A DNA stretch of 11,582 bases from Actinomycetota bacterium (GCA_009701085.1 WLKV01000008.1:1-11582), one strand, 5' to 3'. Shown: positions 1-7,084, counted from the first letter of the stretch. Program-made: numbers and translations. Notes: generated by a model from the sequence alone, not told the origin.

Positions 1-755
1 AAAGCTGCTCGCGTATGGGCTCGACGAAGAGTCTGAAGAATTGGTTTTCCAGCAATCGTAATGAGCGAAGCAGTAAATACAGCGCGCGGAATATCCCAGG
101 CCATCGCGGATAAGAAGTGATAAGAAAAGAAACGTGCGAGATTTTCACTGATCGGCGCACCGGCACGGTATGAAAGTTGAGTATCTGCACCTAAAGCCCA
201 GGGCCAGAATTGAAGATCCATTGCTATTCCGAAGAACTCTGCAGCAAGAACTCCATAGAGAGCAAGAATGAATATTTCACTCTTGCCACGCAGCATTCGC
301 GGAATAAGCGCGACTCCTAAACCAATCCAACCAGCGGCAAAAGATTGATAAGCAACCCAAGGACCCATGCCACCAGTCAGAATGGCTGAGAGGAACATGG
401 AAAGTGCTCCGAGTAAGAATCCAAAAGATGGACCGAAGACTCTGGCTGAGAGAATCAATACAAACCACATAGGTTCAATTCCTACAGCTCCCGTCCCCAT
501 AGGGCGAAGAGCTGCAATCAGTGCGGTGAGCACAGCCAAGAGTGCAATCGATTTACTATCTAATTCATTATTACTGACGCTCACCATGAGAAGCAGTAGC
601 GCGAAAGGTGTAGCCATTAGAAATATCCATTGGGGATGGCCCTGCTTCTCGTTGATCACAAATGGCCAGAGAAAGGCGAGGGCGCTGATTGCACTTGTGA
701 GAATGAGTGCAGCGAGCGAGGCACCTTTGAATGCAAAGATTCCAGAAGTCTTCAT
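1..755 (-). CDS. ECF transporter S component, probably for cobalamin or a precursor (partial, C-terminus off the left edge)
   Basis: This is the substrate-binding membrane subunit of an energy-coupling factor importer. The frame reads from an ATG at 755 to the window edge without a stop, giving 251 codons. The protein is very hydrophobic, with about six membrane segments (near residues 12-32, 43-60, 70-84, 95-125, 135-152, 161-180). It contains a motif IEPMWFVLILSARVFGP (93-109) followed by a glycine-rich LTGGMGPW (126-133), which I recognise from S components of actinobacterial ECF clusters. Its ATG overlaps the stop of the ATPase gene (ATGA), so translation is probably coupled. The substrate is inferred from the cobalamin riboswitch at the head of the operon, not from the protein itself; a corrinoid precursor is equally possible. 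Full length is probably only slightly longer. Confidence 0.8.
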   Translation of the reverse strand, partial: MKTSGIFAFKGASLAALILTSAISALAFLWPFVINEKQGHPQWIFLMATPFALLLLMVSVSNNELDSKSIALLAVLTALIAALRPMGTGAVGIEPMWFVLILSARVFGPSFGFLLGALSMFLSAILTGGMGPWVAYQSFAAGWIGLGVALIPRMLRGKSEIFILALYGVLAAEFFGIAMDLQFWPWALGADTQLSYRAGAPISENLARFFSYHFLSAMAWDIPRAVFTASLITIAGKPILQTLRRAHTRAA

Positions 756-2356
756 GCCGAGGCCTCAATTGCATGAACTACATCGGCAACAGTCAACCAA
801 GGTTTGGGAGACATGACCTTTGCAACTTGAGGAGCAAAGGCAGGTGATGAGAGCAAGACTTCAAGCGTTGTCCCGTCGGCAACGATTTCACCTTCTGCAA
901 GGAAGAGGACTCGGTCTGCGAGTTCTGCCACAAGTTCGACATCGTGCGTTGCTAGGAGAACTGGTCGATTGAACTGTCGTGCATATTCTTTGAGAGCGAT
1001 TGCAAAGAGGTTCTTTGCGCGGTAATCGAGACCGCGCGTCGGTTCATCGAGAACTAGTACGTCGGGATTTCCAGAGAGCACAATGCTTAAAACGAGCGCT
1101 AAACGTTGTCCTTCAGATAGGTCATTGGGATGAGCATGCAGAGAGATGTGTGGAACTAATCGATTGAGAAGTGCTGCGGTGGAACCAGGTGCAATTTCAT
1201 TGTTGCGATCTGCGAGAACGCACTCTTCTTCAACGCTTGACGCGAAGAGAAGATCACTGGGCTCTTGGGGGACATAGCCAATCGCTCGCCTGCGAGCTGC
1301 ACCTTTGAGAAGAGTGGGGTCTGCTCCATTAACTCTGATCTCACCTGAATGTGGTGAGTGGAGTCCAACAATGGAGTGGAGCAAGGTGCTCTTACCAGCG
1401 CCGTTGCGCCCCATGATGGCGACGATTTCACCGTGGTTGATTACAGCGTTGACTTTATTCAGCGCGCTCTTCTCAGAGTAAGAGTGGGAAACTCGTGAAA
1501 TCTCAATTGCTGGTGAATTTTCTAGTGATGGCACAAGAGGACGTGAGTACTGATTATTTCTAATATCTTCAGTCTGTCGCCTCACTTCACGAACACTCGT
1601 TCCGATTTCAGAGAGATTAAGGGCGCGGGCCAATTTCACAATGGGTGGAACAAGCTCTGAGCGCTTCAGAATTTCATCGGCAGTACCTATGGAAGTATCA
1701 CCATTGCCTTCGATATAAATTATGCGATCGACAAATTGAATGACGCGTTCCAGGCGATGCTCAGCGATGATGACTGTCACGCTGAGGTCATGAACGAGGC
1801 GATGCAAGACTGAGAGAACTTCTTCGGCGGCAATCGGGTCGAGAGCGCTTGTAGGTTCATCGAGAACCAATACCTTCGGATGCATGACAAGAGCGGCGCC
1901 GATTGCTACTCGTTGCTGTTCGCCTCCGCTTAACGTTGCAATTGAACGGTTACGAAGAGCGCTCAAACTCAGGAGATCGAGAACTTCCTCGACTCGCTTT
2001 CGCATGACATCAGGAGGGAAATTAAGAGCCTCCATGCTAAAAGCCAATTCTTCTTCGACAATATCTGTGACAAATCCGTTGATGGGATTCTGACCAACAA
2101 TTCCCACAAGATGGGCAAGAGAGCCAGGCTTTACTGATCTGGTCGAAATTCCATCGACAGAGATGTCACCAGCCAAAATTCCACCTGTGTGATGGGGGAC
2201 CAGACCATTAATGAGACGTAGGAGAGAAGATTTACCGGAGCCAGTTTCACCCATGACCAAGACCATCTCACCCTCTTCAATTTGAAAGGAGAGATCCTCA
2301 AGAATCGTCTTAGTTGATTGTGGATAGATGAGTGAAACATTGGAGAAGGTAATCAT
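752..2356 (-). CDS. ECF transporter ATPase, two ABC domains fused in one chain
   Basis: This cytoplasmic ATPase of 534 aa drives the ECF importer and carries both nucleotide-binding domains, as in other fused A1-A2 ECF proteins. Domain 1 has Walker A GETGSGKS (36-43), Q-loop Q89, signature LSGGEQ (142-147), Walker B VLVLDE (162-167) and H-loop H200. A linker rich in charged residues (about 240-280) leads to domain 2, with Walker A GRNGAGKS (316-323), signature LSEGQ (413-417), Walker B VLVLDE (433-438) and H-loop H471. Both catalytic glutamates are present, so both sites look competent. The start is placed at the ATG of 2354-2356 because it gives the family N-terminus (MITFSNVSL) and an ATGA overlap with the T component stop. 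A longer in-frame start at 2422 would add 22 residues that look like back-translated T component. Confidence 0.93.
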   Translation of the reverse strand: MITFSNVSLIYPQSTKTILEDLSFQIEEGEMVLVMGETGSGKSSLLRLINGLVPHHTGGILAGDISVDGISTRSVKPGSLAHLVGIVGQNPINGFVTDIVEEELAFSMEALNFPPDVMRKRVEEVLDLLSLSALRNRSIATLSGGEQQRVAIGAALVMHPKVLVLDEPTSALDPIAAEEVLSVLHRLVHDLSVTVIIAEHRLERVIQFVDRIIYIEGNGDTSIGTADEILKRSELVPPIVKLARALNLSEIGTSVREVRRQTEDIRNNQYSRPLVPSLENSPAIEISRVSHSYSEKSALNKVNAVINHGEIVAIMGRNGAGKSTLLHSIVGLHSPHSGEIRVNGADPTLLKGAARRRAIGYVPQEPSDLLFASSVEEECVLADRNNEIAPGSTAALLNRLVPHISLHAHPNDLSEGQRLALVLSIVLSGNPDVLVLDEPTRGLDYRAKNLFAIALKEYARQFNRPVLLATHDVELVAELADRVLFLAEGEIVADGTTLEVLLSSPAFAPQVAKVMSPKPWLTVADVVHAIEASA

Positions 2357-3096
2357 CGAGTCACCATCGTTACAGCGGCCGCAGCAGTGAGAAGAAGAGT
2401 GAGATTGTCGCGCATCAACCAAGGTTGAGGTCTATACCGTGATCGTTTTCTGCTAATCCCATAGCCACGAGCGTCCATCGCTGCTGCGAGCTGAAGTGAG
2501 CGAGAGAGTGACTCTTCAAGTAACGGGATTGCTATCGAGCGTAGCTCAATCTTTTCAAAACCACGTAACTTTTGCGCAGTTCGAATACGACGAGCGCTGG
2601 TTGCCAGTTGCGGAAAGAGAGATGTGGCAATGACGAGAGTGATTCCGATTTCATAGATAAAGGAGGGAGTGACGCGTAGAAGTTTATGAGGACTCGTCAG
2701 AGATGTTGCAGCTCCGAAGAGCGCAATCATCGTCGCGATAATGACGCCTTCGTGTAGGGAGGAAGACAATCTTTCAAGAGTGACAGCGCCACCGATACGA
2801 ATACCAGGCATCCAAGTTGGCAGGTCGAGAATGGGAAGGGTGAAGAGTTTCGTGCCAGGAATCGGAACCCCAATAAGTATTCCGACGATAGTTCGTATCG
2901 CCAAGATAATGGCACCGATGCGCAGTGAGAGAAGAAAACTTCTCTGCCATGGCGAGCCGTCGCGACGAATATAGACAAGAAGTGCCACCGCACCCACTAT
3001 CGCGAGAGCGATATATGCGTTATCGAGCGCGACCACTCCAATTGCTAGCAGTATCGCGCAGATCCACAATGTCAGTGGATGCAGTGGCTTCTTCAT
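2353..3096 (-). CDS. ECF transporter transmembrane coupling protein (T component)
   Basis: This 247-aa integral membrane protein couples ATP hydrolysis to the S component. Membrane segments lie near residues 8-42, 56-78, 116-132 and 148-163, with a last hydrophobic stretch at 231-246. The cytoplasmic coupling region carries the two signature short motifs of EcfT proteins: KLRG (176-179) and the canonical ARG-type motif AMDARGYG (206-213). These dock in grooves of the two ATPase domains. The gene starts 11 nt after the secreted-protein gene and its TGA overlaps the ATPase ATG by four bases, so it belongs to the same riboswitch-controlled transcript. Length is normal for the family. The family assignment is firm; specificity cannot be read from this subunit. 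Confidence 0.92.
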   Translation of the reverse strand: MKKPLHPLTLWICAILLAIGVVALDNAYIALAIVGAVALLVYIRRDGSPWQRSFLLSLRIGAIILAIRTIVGILIGVPIPGTKLFTLPILDLPTWMPGIRIGGAVTLERLSSSLHEGVIIATMIALFGAATSLTSPHKLLRVTPSFIYEIGITLVIATSLFPQLATSARRIRTAQKLRGFEKIELRSIAIPLLEESLSRSLQLAAAMDARGYGISRKRSRYRPQPWLMRDNLTLLLTAAAAVTMVTR

Positions 3097-3107
3097 CTTG
3101 AAATCAG

Positions 3108-3647
3108 TTACTTCTTCAGAAGTGAAGCAGGGGTATCAATCTCTACGCCACATTCTTTCTTGGGGTATCCATTAAAACCACAAATCAGACCCGAACTTGC
3201 GGCGCGAACTTTGACTACCTGTGCAAGGACATCAATACCTTGTGAACTCTTGGCAGTTGTTACGCAACGAACAATCGGCTTCTGAACCTTTTCACCCTTC
3301 GGCGCATAGGCAGGGTTTCCAAATTCGATTACAAGGCCAATGCGCTTCGTATCAGAATCAGCTTTTGTCTTTCCACAGATTGATGCAAAAGATGGCTTTG
3401 CCTTTGGGGCGACAGATGGAACATCATCGCTGCTGAATACAAAAGACCAGCCTTCAACGGCTCCATCTTCAATATCTACAGTGGGCCCAGTCATGGCAGC
3501 CTTCCATGTAGTTGAACCTGGAGCTGCTTGGAAGTATCCCCAGTAACGCCAACCTTTAGAAGCGGCTTGGGACGATGGCATTGCCACCAACTGTGATGAG
3601 ATCAGAACGATTGCGATTGCAATCTTCTGCGTAGATGCTTTCTTCAT
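3108..3647 (-). CDS. Secreted four-cysteine protein, SCO2322-like, first gene of the B12-regulated ECF operon
   Basis: This small exported protein of 179 aa has no established function. Residues 1-28 form a classical signal peptide (Lys-rich start, hydrophobic core, cleavage likely after SQA at 26-28). There is no lipobox and no further membrane segment, so the mature part of about 150 residues should be released or wall-associated. It has WRYWGYF (33-39), FASICG (87-92) and CGFNGYPKKECG (156-167). Four cysteines (91, 128, 156, 166) could form two disulfides. I recognise it as resembling the Streptomyces SCO2322 family, found beside ECF transporter genes. The ATG at 3645-3647 is chosen because GGAG (3656-3659) lies 8 nt upstream; a GTG at 3677 is in frame but would put that site inside the gene. 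A role in capturing or handing over the corrinoid is inference from position. Confidence 0.85.
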   Translation of the reverse strand: MKKASTQKIAIAIVLISSQLVAMPSSQAASKGWRYWGYFQAAPGSTTWKAAMTGPTVDIEDGAVEGWSFVFSSDDVPSVAPKAKPSFASICGKTKADSDTKRIGLVIEFGNPAYAPKGEKVQKPIVRCVTTAKSSQGIDVLAQVVKVRAASSGLICGFNGYPKKECGVEIDTPASLLKK

Positions 3648-3651
3648 TATG

Positions 3652-3661
3652 TGAACTCCAG
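3652..3661 (-). promoter_or_regulatory. Shine-Dalgarno site of the secreted-protein gene
   Basis: On the minus strand CTGGAG ends 8 nt before the ATG at 3647. This is the only start in the window where a clear GGAG-type site decides the start. It fits a gene whose translation depends on a long riboswitch leader. Confidence 0.6.
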
Positions 3662-3726
3662 AATTTAAGAGTCTCACAGGGGTAGCTCGCTAGCGGTCGG
3701 CCACATATGCCAAATACCTTTGGACT

Positions 3727-3751
3727 ACACCCCGCAAACCTCGGCGGGTGT
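3727..3751 (-). promoter_or_regulatory. Riboswitch expression-platform hairpin with kissing-loop sequence
   Basis: On the minus strand this 25-nt stretch can fold in two ways. In one, ACACC pairs with GGTGT and leaves a loop holding TTGCGGG (3731-3737), the exact complement of CCCGCAA in the aptamer L5 loop (3819-3825). That is the arrangement of the L5-L13 kissing interaction of cobalamin riboswitches. In the other, a longer stem forms between ACACCCGC and GCGGGGTGT and buries the kissing sequence. There is no U-run after it, so an intrinsic terminator is unlikely and translational control is more plausible. The pairing is seen in the sequence; the switching mechanism is inferred. Confidence 0.6.
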
Positions 3752-3770
3752 TGGTCAAAATCAAATATCG

Positions 3771-3860
3771 CCAATAGGTAATCCGACTTGAACGGTTCAT
3801 TACTGAACTGTCTTACGGTTGCGGGTCAGCGTCGGATTTGCACCGAACTTCCCCTATTGG
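3771..3860 (-). ncRNA. Cobalamin riboswitch aptamer (compact form)
   Basis: Read on the minus strand, the element is closed by a perfect 8-bp P1 helix, CCAATAGG with CCTATTGG (3853-3860 and 3771-3778). Inside, in order, are the conserved GGGGAAG, a hairpin TCGG-TGCAAAT-CCGA, the B12-box-like block GCTGACCCGCAACCGT, a small hairpin GTTCA-GTAA-TGAAC, and the 3' block AGTCGGATTACCT. These match the conserved core of cobalamin riboswitches. At about 90 nt it lacks the large peripheral domain of the longest adenosylcobalamin types. It lies about 120 nt upstream of the secreted-protein gene and is transcribed toward it, so cobalamin should repress the ECF operon. The ligand subtype cannot be decided from sequence alone. 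Confidence 0.9.
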
Positions 3861-3905
3861 GATATCTATTAAGTTGTAGCGGTACCAAACCATAGCCAGA
3901 TGCTG

Positions 3906-3940
3906 TTGGCAACTCACCACGCTGCACTTAAGGTGGCGCC
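3906..3940 (+). promoter_or_regulatory. Candidate promoter of the aldo/keto reductase gene, probably leaderless
   Basis: A -35-like TTGGCA (3906-3911), a spacer of exactly 17 nt and a -10-like TAAGGT (3929-3934) end 6 nt before the ATG at 3941. Transcription would then begin at or near the start codon. The same bases AAGGTGG could instead act as a Shine-Dalgarno, so the two readings compete. Confidence 0.45.
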
Positions 3941-4942
3941 ATGGAATATAGACGCCTTGGCAATACCGGAATGTATGTCTCAGAAATTTCTTACGGCAAT
4001 TGGATCACGCACGGCTCACAAGTTGAGACCGAAGCAGCGGTTAAATGTGTGCGCGAAGCTCTCAATCAGGGAATCACAACCTTCGATACCGCCGATGTCT
4101 ATGCCGGAACTAAAGCAGAAGTTGTTTTAGCAAAGGCTCTTAAAGGTGTTCGCCGCGAATCCTATGAGCTCTTCACAAAGGTCTATTTCCCAACAGGTGA
4201 GGGTAAGAATGATCGCGGTCTTTCACGTAAGCACATCATGGAGTCTTGTCACGCTTCGTTGAAACGTTTGAATACTGATCACATCGATCTCTATCAAGCC
4301 CATCGTTTCGATGTGGAAACTCCACTGGATGAAACACTCAGCGCCTTCGATGACTTAATTCGTCAAGGAAAGGTTAGCTACATCGGTTTCTCGGAATGGA
4401 ATGCAAAGCAGATTTCTGATGCGCTAAAGATTCAAGACTCACGTGGCTACAACCGCTTTGTCTCCAGCCAACCTCAGTACTCGGCGCTATGGCGCGTCAT
4501 TGAGAGCGAAGTAGTTCCTCTCTCGAAGAAAGAAGGAATCGGGCAGATTGTCTGGTCGCCTATGGCCCAAGGAATCTTGACCGGTAAATATCTTCCAGGA
4601 AAGAAAGCTCCTGCAGGTTCTCGCGCCACCGATAAGAAGAGTGGTGCAAATTTCATCTCTCGCTGGATGACTGAAGAGGTGCTCACTGCGGTTCAAAAGT
4701 TAAAGCCAATCGCAGATGGACTCGATCTTTCGATGTCTCAATTGGCGTTGGCCTGGGTTCTTCAAAATTCCAATGTTTCTAGTGCAATTATGGGAGCTAC
4801 AAAGCCTTCTCAAGTTAAAGAGAATGTGAAAGCTTCTGGAGTAAAGCTCAGCGCTGATGTGATGAGATCGATAGATAACGCTCTTGGCAAACTTCCAGAA
4901 CGCGATCCAAAGAAGAACGAGAGCCCAAACCCGAGAGCTTAG
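3941..4942 (+). CDS. Aldo/keto reductase (NADPH-dependent oxidoreductase)
   Basis: This 333-aa cytoplasmic TIM-barrel reductase uses NAD(P)H to reduce aldehydes or ketones. The N-terminus MEYRRLGNTGMYVSEIS is typical of the Kv-beta/YghZ-like branch. The AKR catalytic tetrad is visible: D49 in FDTADVY, Y54, K80 in FTKVY, and H121 in LYQAHRFD. Further family marks are GKVSYIGFSEW (about 148-158), SQPQYS, and a C-terminal cofactor-binding stretch near IMGATKPSQVKENV. Length is normal. It is divergent from the B12-regulated operon, and its stop codon overlaps the stop of the DUF3043 gene (TTAG at 4939-4942). The natural substrate cannot be predicted, and a link to corrinoid metabolism rests on adjacency only. 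Confidence 0.92.
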   Translation: MEYRRLGNTGMYVSEISYGNWITHGSQVETEAAVKCVREALNQGITTFDTADVYAGTKAEVVLAKALKGVRRESYELFTKVYFPTGEGKNDRGLSRKHIMESCHASLKRLNTDHIDLYQAHRFDVETPLDETLSAFDDLIRQGKVSYIGFSEWNAKQISDALKIQDSRGYNRFVSSQPQYSALWRVIESEVVPLSKKEGIGQIVWSPMAQGILTGKYLPGKKAPAGSRATDKKSGANFISRWMTEEVLTAVQKLKPIADGLDLSMSQLALAWVLQNSNVSSAIMGATKPSQVKENVKASGVKLSADVMRSIDNALGKLPERDPKKNESPNPRA

Positions 4943-5469
4943 AAGCTTTCTCCCACTTTGATTTGAGGCTTAGGTGAGCGCATTCTGCGCATTTGAGTCG
5001 AGCGAAGCCATCCATACATTCCGATGCCCTTGAGTTCGGTGCCGGGAAATTTAGCAATCACTGCGCTCTTGATTTTGCGACTAAGGAAGAACCCATCGAT
5101 CACTGAGATCAAGAGAACTCCGTACATGATGATGATGCTTCCAATTTGAAATATTGGAGATGGAATCAAAGTGAGGAAGAGTACGACGAAGATAATCGGC
5201 AAGAAGTACTCACCGATTGACTTGCGTGAATCAACGTAGTTGCGAACGAATCTCTTAACAGGACCTTTATCGCGAGTTGGGAGAGCGTTTTCATCTCCAC
5301 GCATATATGCAGCGCGAGCTGCAATACGACCGGCACGGGCAGCATCCTTAGCGCGCTTCTTCTCTTCCTTTGTTGAAGCGGGAGCGAGGGATGCAACCTT
5401 GCGGGCAGCTTCGGCCTCTTTGCGCTTGGGAGTAGGGCGACCCTTTTTATTCTCTGTTGATTCAGACAT
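4939..5469 (-). CDS. DUF3043 membrane protein
   Basis: This 176-aa protein of unknown function belongs to a family I know only from Actinobacteria. The N-terminal half is highly basic and Ala-rich, with the hallmark KGRPTPKRKEAEAAR (9-23), a Lys/Arg/Ala helix (31-55) and a YMRGDE motif (55-60). Two membrane helices follow (about 86-104 and 106-129). The C-terminus is short and basic. The likely topology is a cytoplasmic nucleic-acid-like or ribosome-like basic tail anchored by a hairpin; that is inference from charge only. It starts 8 nt after the nadA stop on the same strand with no recognisable Shine-Dalgarno, so it is probably co-transcribed and translationally coupled with nadA. Confidence 0.9.
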   Translation of the reverse strand: MSESTENKKGRPTPKRKEAEAARKVASLAPASTKEEKKRAKDAARAGRIAARAAYMRGDENALPTRDKGPVKRFVRNYVDSRKSIGEYFLPIIFVVLFLTLIPSPIFQIGSIIIMYGVLLISVIDGFFLSRKIKSAVIAKFPGTELKGIGMYGWLRSTQMRRMRSPKPQIKVGESF

Positions 5470-5477
5470 GAGTGGAA

Positions 5478-6620
5478 CTATAGAGCGAGCATCTGGTTGA
5501 GAGCCAACTTTGAGAACGAGGCAACGCGCTCATCAACCTTAATTTCATTGACGATATGACCGGCAACGATGGATTCCATGGCCCAGACAAGGTGAGGTAA
5601 ATCGATGCGGTTCATCGTTGAGCAGTAACAGACCGTCTTATCGAGGAAGACGATCTCCTTATCGGGGTTGTTCTGAGCCAGGCGAGAGACGAGGTTGAGC
5701 TCTGTTCCGATAGCCCATTTACTACCAGCGGGGGATGAGGTGACAGTTTGAATGATTTTCTCGGTACTTCCGACGACATCCGAATCAACAACGACTTCAT
5801 GCTGGCACTCGGGGTGCACGATTACCTGAACACCTGGGATACGGGTGCGAACTTCTTGAATTGATTCGCGAGTAAAGCGACCATGAACTGAGCAATGTCC
5901 GCGCCAGAGAATCATCTTTGCATTCTTGATTTGATCTTCTGTCAATCCACCCATTGGCTTCCACGGGTTCCAGAGAACGCAATCATCGAGCGAGAGACCA
6001 AGTGATAGAACCGCTGTATTGCGACCGAGGTGTTGGTCGGGAAGAAAGAGAACCTTCTCTGCTTTAGCAAAAGCCCATTCGAGGGTCTTCTGCGCGTTAG
6101 AAGATGTACAGATAGTTCCACCGTGTTCGCCAGTAAAACTCTTAATTGCTGCAGATGAATTCATATATGTGACAGGAACTGTCTTAGATGCGACACCAAC
6201 TTTTTCAAGATCTTTCCAACATTGATTCACTTGATTTGCTGTAGCCATATCCGCCATCGAACAACCCGCAGCGAGATCAGGGAGAATCACTCTCTGCTGT
6301 GCAGATGTAAGGATGTCGGCACTCTCAGCCATAAAGTGAACTCCGCAGAAGAAGATAAATTCAGCAGAACTTTCTGCAGCAGCTTGCGCTAACTTGAAGG
6401 AATCGCCAGTGATATCGGCAAATTGAATGACTTCATCGCGTTGGTAGTGGTGGCCCAAGATGAGGGCACGGTCACCGAGAGCGGCTCTGGCTGCGATGGC
6501 GCGTTCAACCAAGTGCGGGTCGCTTGCAGGTGGAAGCTCACCTGTACATGAGACGCCTCGCTCTGATGCGAGGTCGGAGCCTTGGCCAAGGACTAGTAGC
6601 TCGCTCAGGCTGATAGACAT
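5478..6620 (-). CDS. nadA: Quinolinate synthase
   Basis: NadA condenses iminoaspartate with dihydroxyacetone phosphate to quinolinate in de novo NAD synthesis, using a [4Fe-4S] cluster. The 380-aa protein shows LGHHYQRDEV (55-64), FCGVHFMAESAD (91-102), LAAGCSMADM (116-125), and TYMNSSAAIK (151-160). It also has DQHLGRN (195-201), RGHCSVHGRF (240-249) and HPECQHEV (269-276). The likely cluster cysteines are C120, C243 and C333 (in CYCSTM, the C-x-x-M position). It is the longer, N-terminally extended form seen in actinobacteria. No nadB or nadC is next to it; instead DUF3043 follows and erpA, an Fe-S carrier gene, is divergent across 74 nt. The ATG at 6618-6620 has no clear Shine-Dalgarno but sits 6 nt after a TAGTAT. 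Confidence 0.96.
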   Translation of the reverse strand: MSISLSELLVLGQGSDLASERGVSCTGELPPASDPHLVERAIAARAALGDRALILGHHYQRDEVIQFADITGDSFKLAQAAAESSAEFIFFCGVHFMAESADILTSAQQRVILPDLAAGCSMADMATANQVNQCWKDLEKVGVASKTVPVTYMNSSAAIKSFTGEHGGTICTSSNAQKTLEWAFAKAEKVLFLPDQHLGRNTAVLSLGLSLDDCVLWNPWKPMGGLTEDQIKNAKMILWRGHCSVHGRFTRESIQEVRTRIPGVQVIVHPECQHEVVVDSDVVGSTEKIIQTVTSSPAGSKWAIGTELNLVSRLAQNNPDKEIVFLDKTVCYCSTMNRIDLPHLVWAMESIVAGHIVNEIKVDERVASFSKLALNQMLAL

Positions 6621-6632
6621 AAGCCCATACTA
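6621..6632 (-). promoter_or_regulatory. Candidate -10 element for leaderless nadA transcription
   Basis: On the minus strand TAGTAT (6627-6632) is followed by 6 nt and then the nadA ATG. No convincing -35 is present at 16-18 nt. The spacing matches the other candidate leaderless starts in this window. Confidence 0.4.
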
Positions 6633-6681
6633 ATAGTTATGACGCCAAGCGTTTGGGTTAGCCAGAGCTACCTGACGCGGG

Positions 6682-6694
6682 TATTCTTCAGCAC
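6682..6694 (+). promoter_or_regulatory. Candidate -10 element for leaderless erpA transcription
   Basis: TATTCT (6682-6687) lies 7 nt before the erpA ATG at 6695. No Shine-Dalgarno is visible between them. A weak -35 (TTAGCC, spacer about 18) can be drawn upstream. Confidence 0.4.
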
Positions 6695-7057
6695 ATGACT
6701 ACTGAAACAACAACAACTCCAGTCGAGATCACAACAGGCATCACACTTACTGATGTCGCAGCCGCAAAGGTTGCAGCGCTTCTTGCTCAAGAAGGTCGCG
6801 ATGACCTCTACCTCCGCGTTGCTGTTCAGCCAGGTGGCTGCTCAGGTCTTCGTTACCAGCTCTACTTCGATGATCGCAATCAAGATGGCGATATCACTCG
6901 TGAATTCGGCGCCGTGAAGGTTGTCGTCGACAAGATGAGCGATCCGTACCTCATGGGCGCTTCAATCGATTTCGTAGACACCATTGAGAAGCAAGGCTTC
7001 ACAATTGATAATCCAAATGCACAAGGTTCATGTGCGTGCGGCGATTCATTTAACTAA
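6695..7057 (+). CDS. erpA: A-type iron-sulfur cluster carrier (HesB/IscA/ErpA family)
   Basis: This 120-aa cytoplasmic carrier hands assembled Fe-S clusters to client enzymes. It has the three diagnostic cysteines: C49 in QPGGCSGLRY and C113 and C115 in GSCACGDSF at the C-terminus. The central region includes DDLYLRVAV, a stretch ending in YQLYFDD, and SIDFVDTIEKQGFTIDNPNA. An N-terminal Thr-rich tail of about 13 residues precedes the fold. It is divergent from nadA, whose product needs a [4Fe-4S] cluster, and 38 nt upstream of the kinase gene on the same strand. The symbol follows the usual actinobacterial annotation; IscA-type versus ErpA-type cannot be separated with certainty by eye. Confidence 0.93.
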   Translation: MTTETTTTPVEITTGITLTDVAAAKVAALLAQEGRDDLYLRVAVQPGGCSGLRYQLYFDDRNQDGDITREFGAVKVVVDKMSDPYLMGASIDFVDTIEKQGFTIDNPNAQGSCACGDSFN

Positions 7058-7084
7058 TCAGCGTTAAAACTCTGCTGCTGTAGT

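Noticed and set aside
367..816. 149-aa open frame on the plus strand
   Set aside because: It is antisense to the S component and the ATPase end, has no recognisable domain, and is Ser/Arg/Pro-rich as expected of an opposite-strand shadow.
752..2356. A dead ATPase site in one ABC domain
   Set aside because: Both domains have Walker A, signature, Walker B Glu and H-loop His, so no asymmetry of that kind is visible.
2357..2422. N-terminal extension of the ATPase from a start at 2422
   Set aside because: The added residues are Ser/His/Cys-rich, unlike ABC N-termini, and lie wholly within the T component; the ATGA overlap start fits better.
3685..3698. CGCTAGCG palindrome as a repressor operator
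   Set aside because: An 8-bp palindrome alone is too short, and it lies inside the transcribed leader where RNA folding is a simpler explanation.
3700..3720. CCAAA/TTTGG mini-hairpin downstream of the expression platform as an intrinsic terminator
   Set aside because: The stem is only about five A/T-rich pairs and no U-run follows.
3556..3774. 72-aa minus-strand frame ending in the secreted-protein gene
   Set aside because: It runs through the riboswitch leader and expression platform in another frame; the RNA structure explains the sequence.
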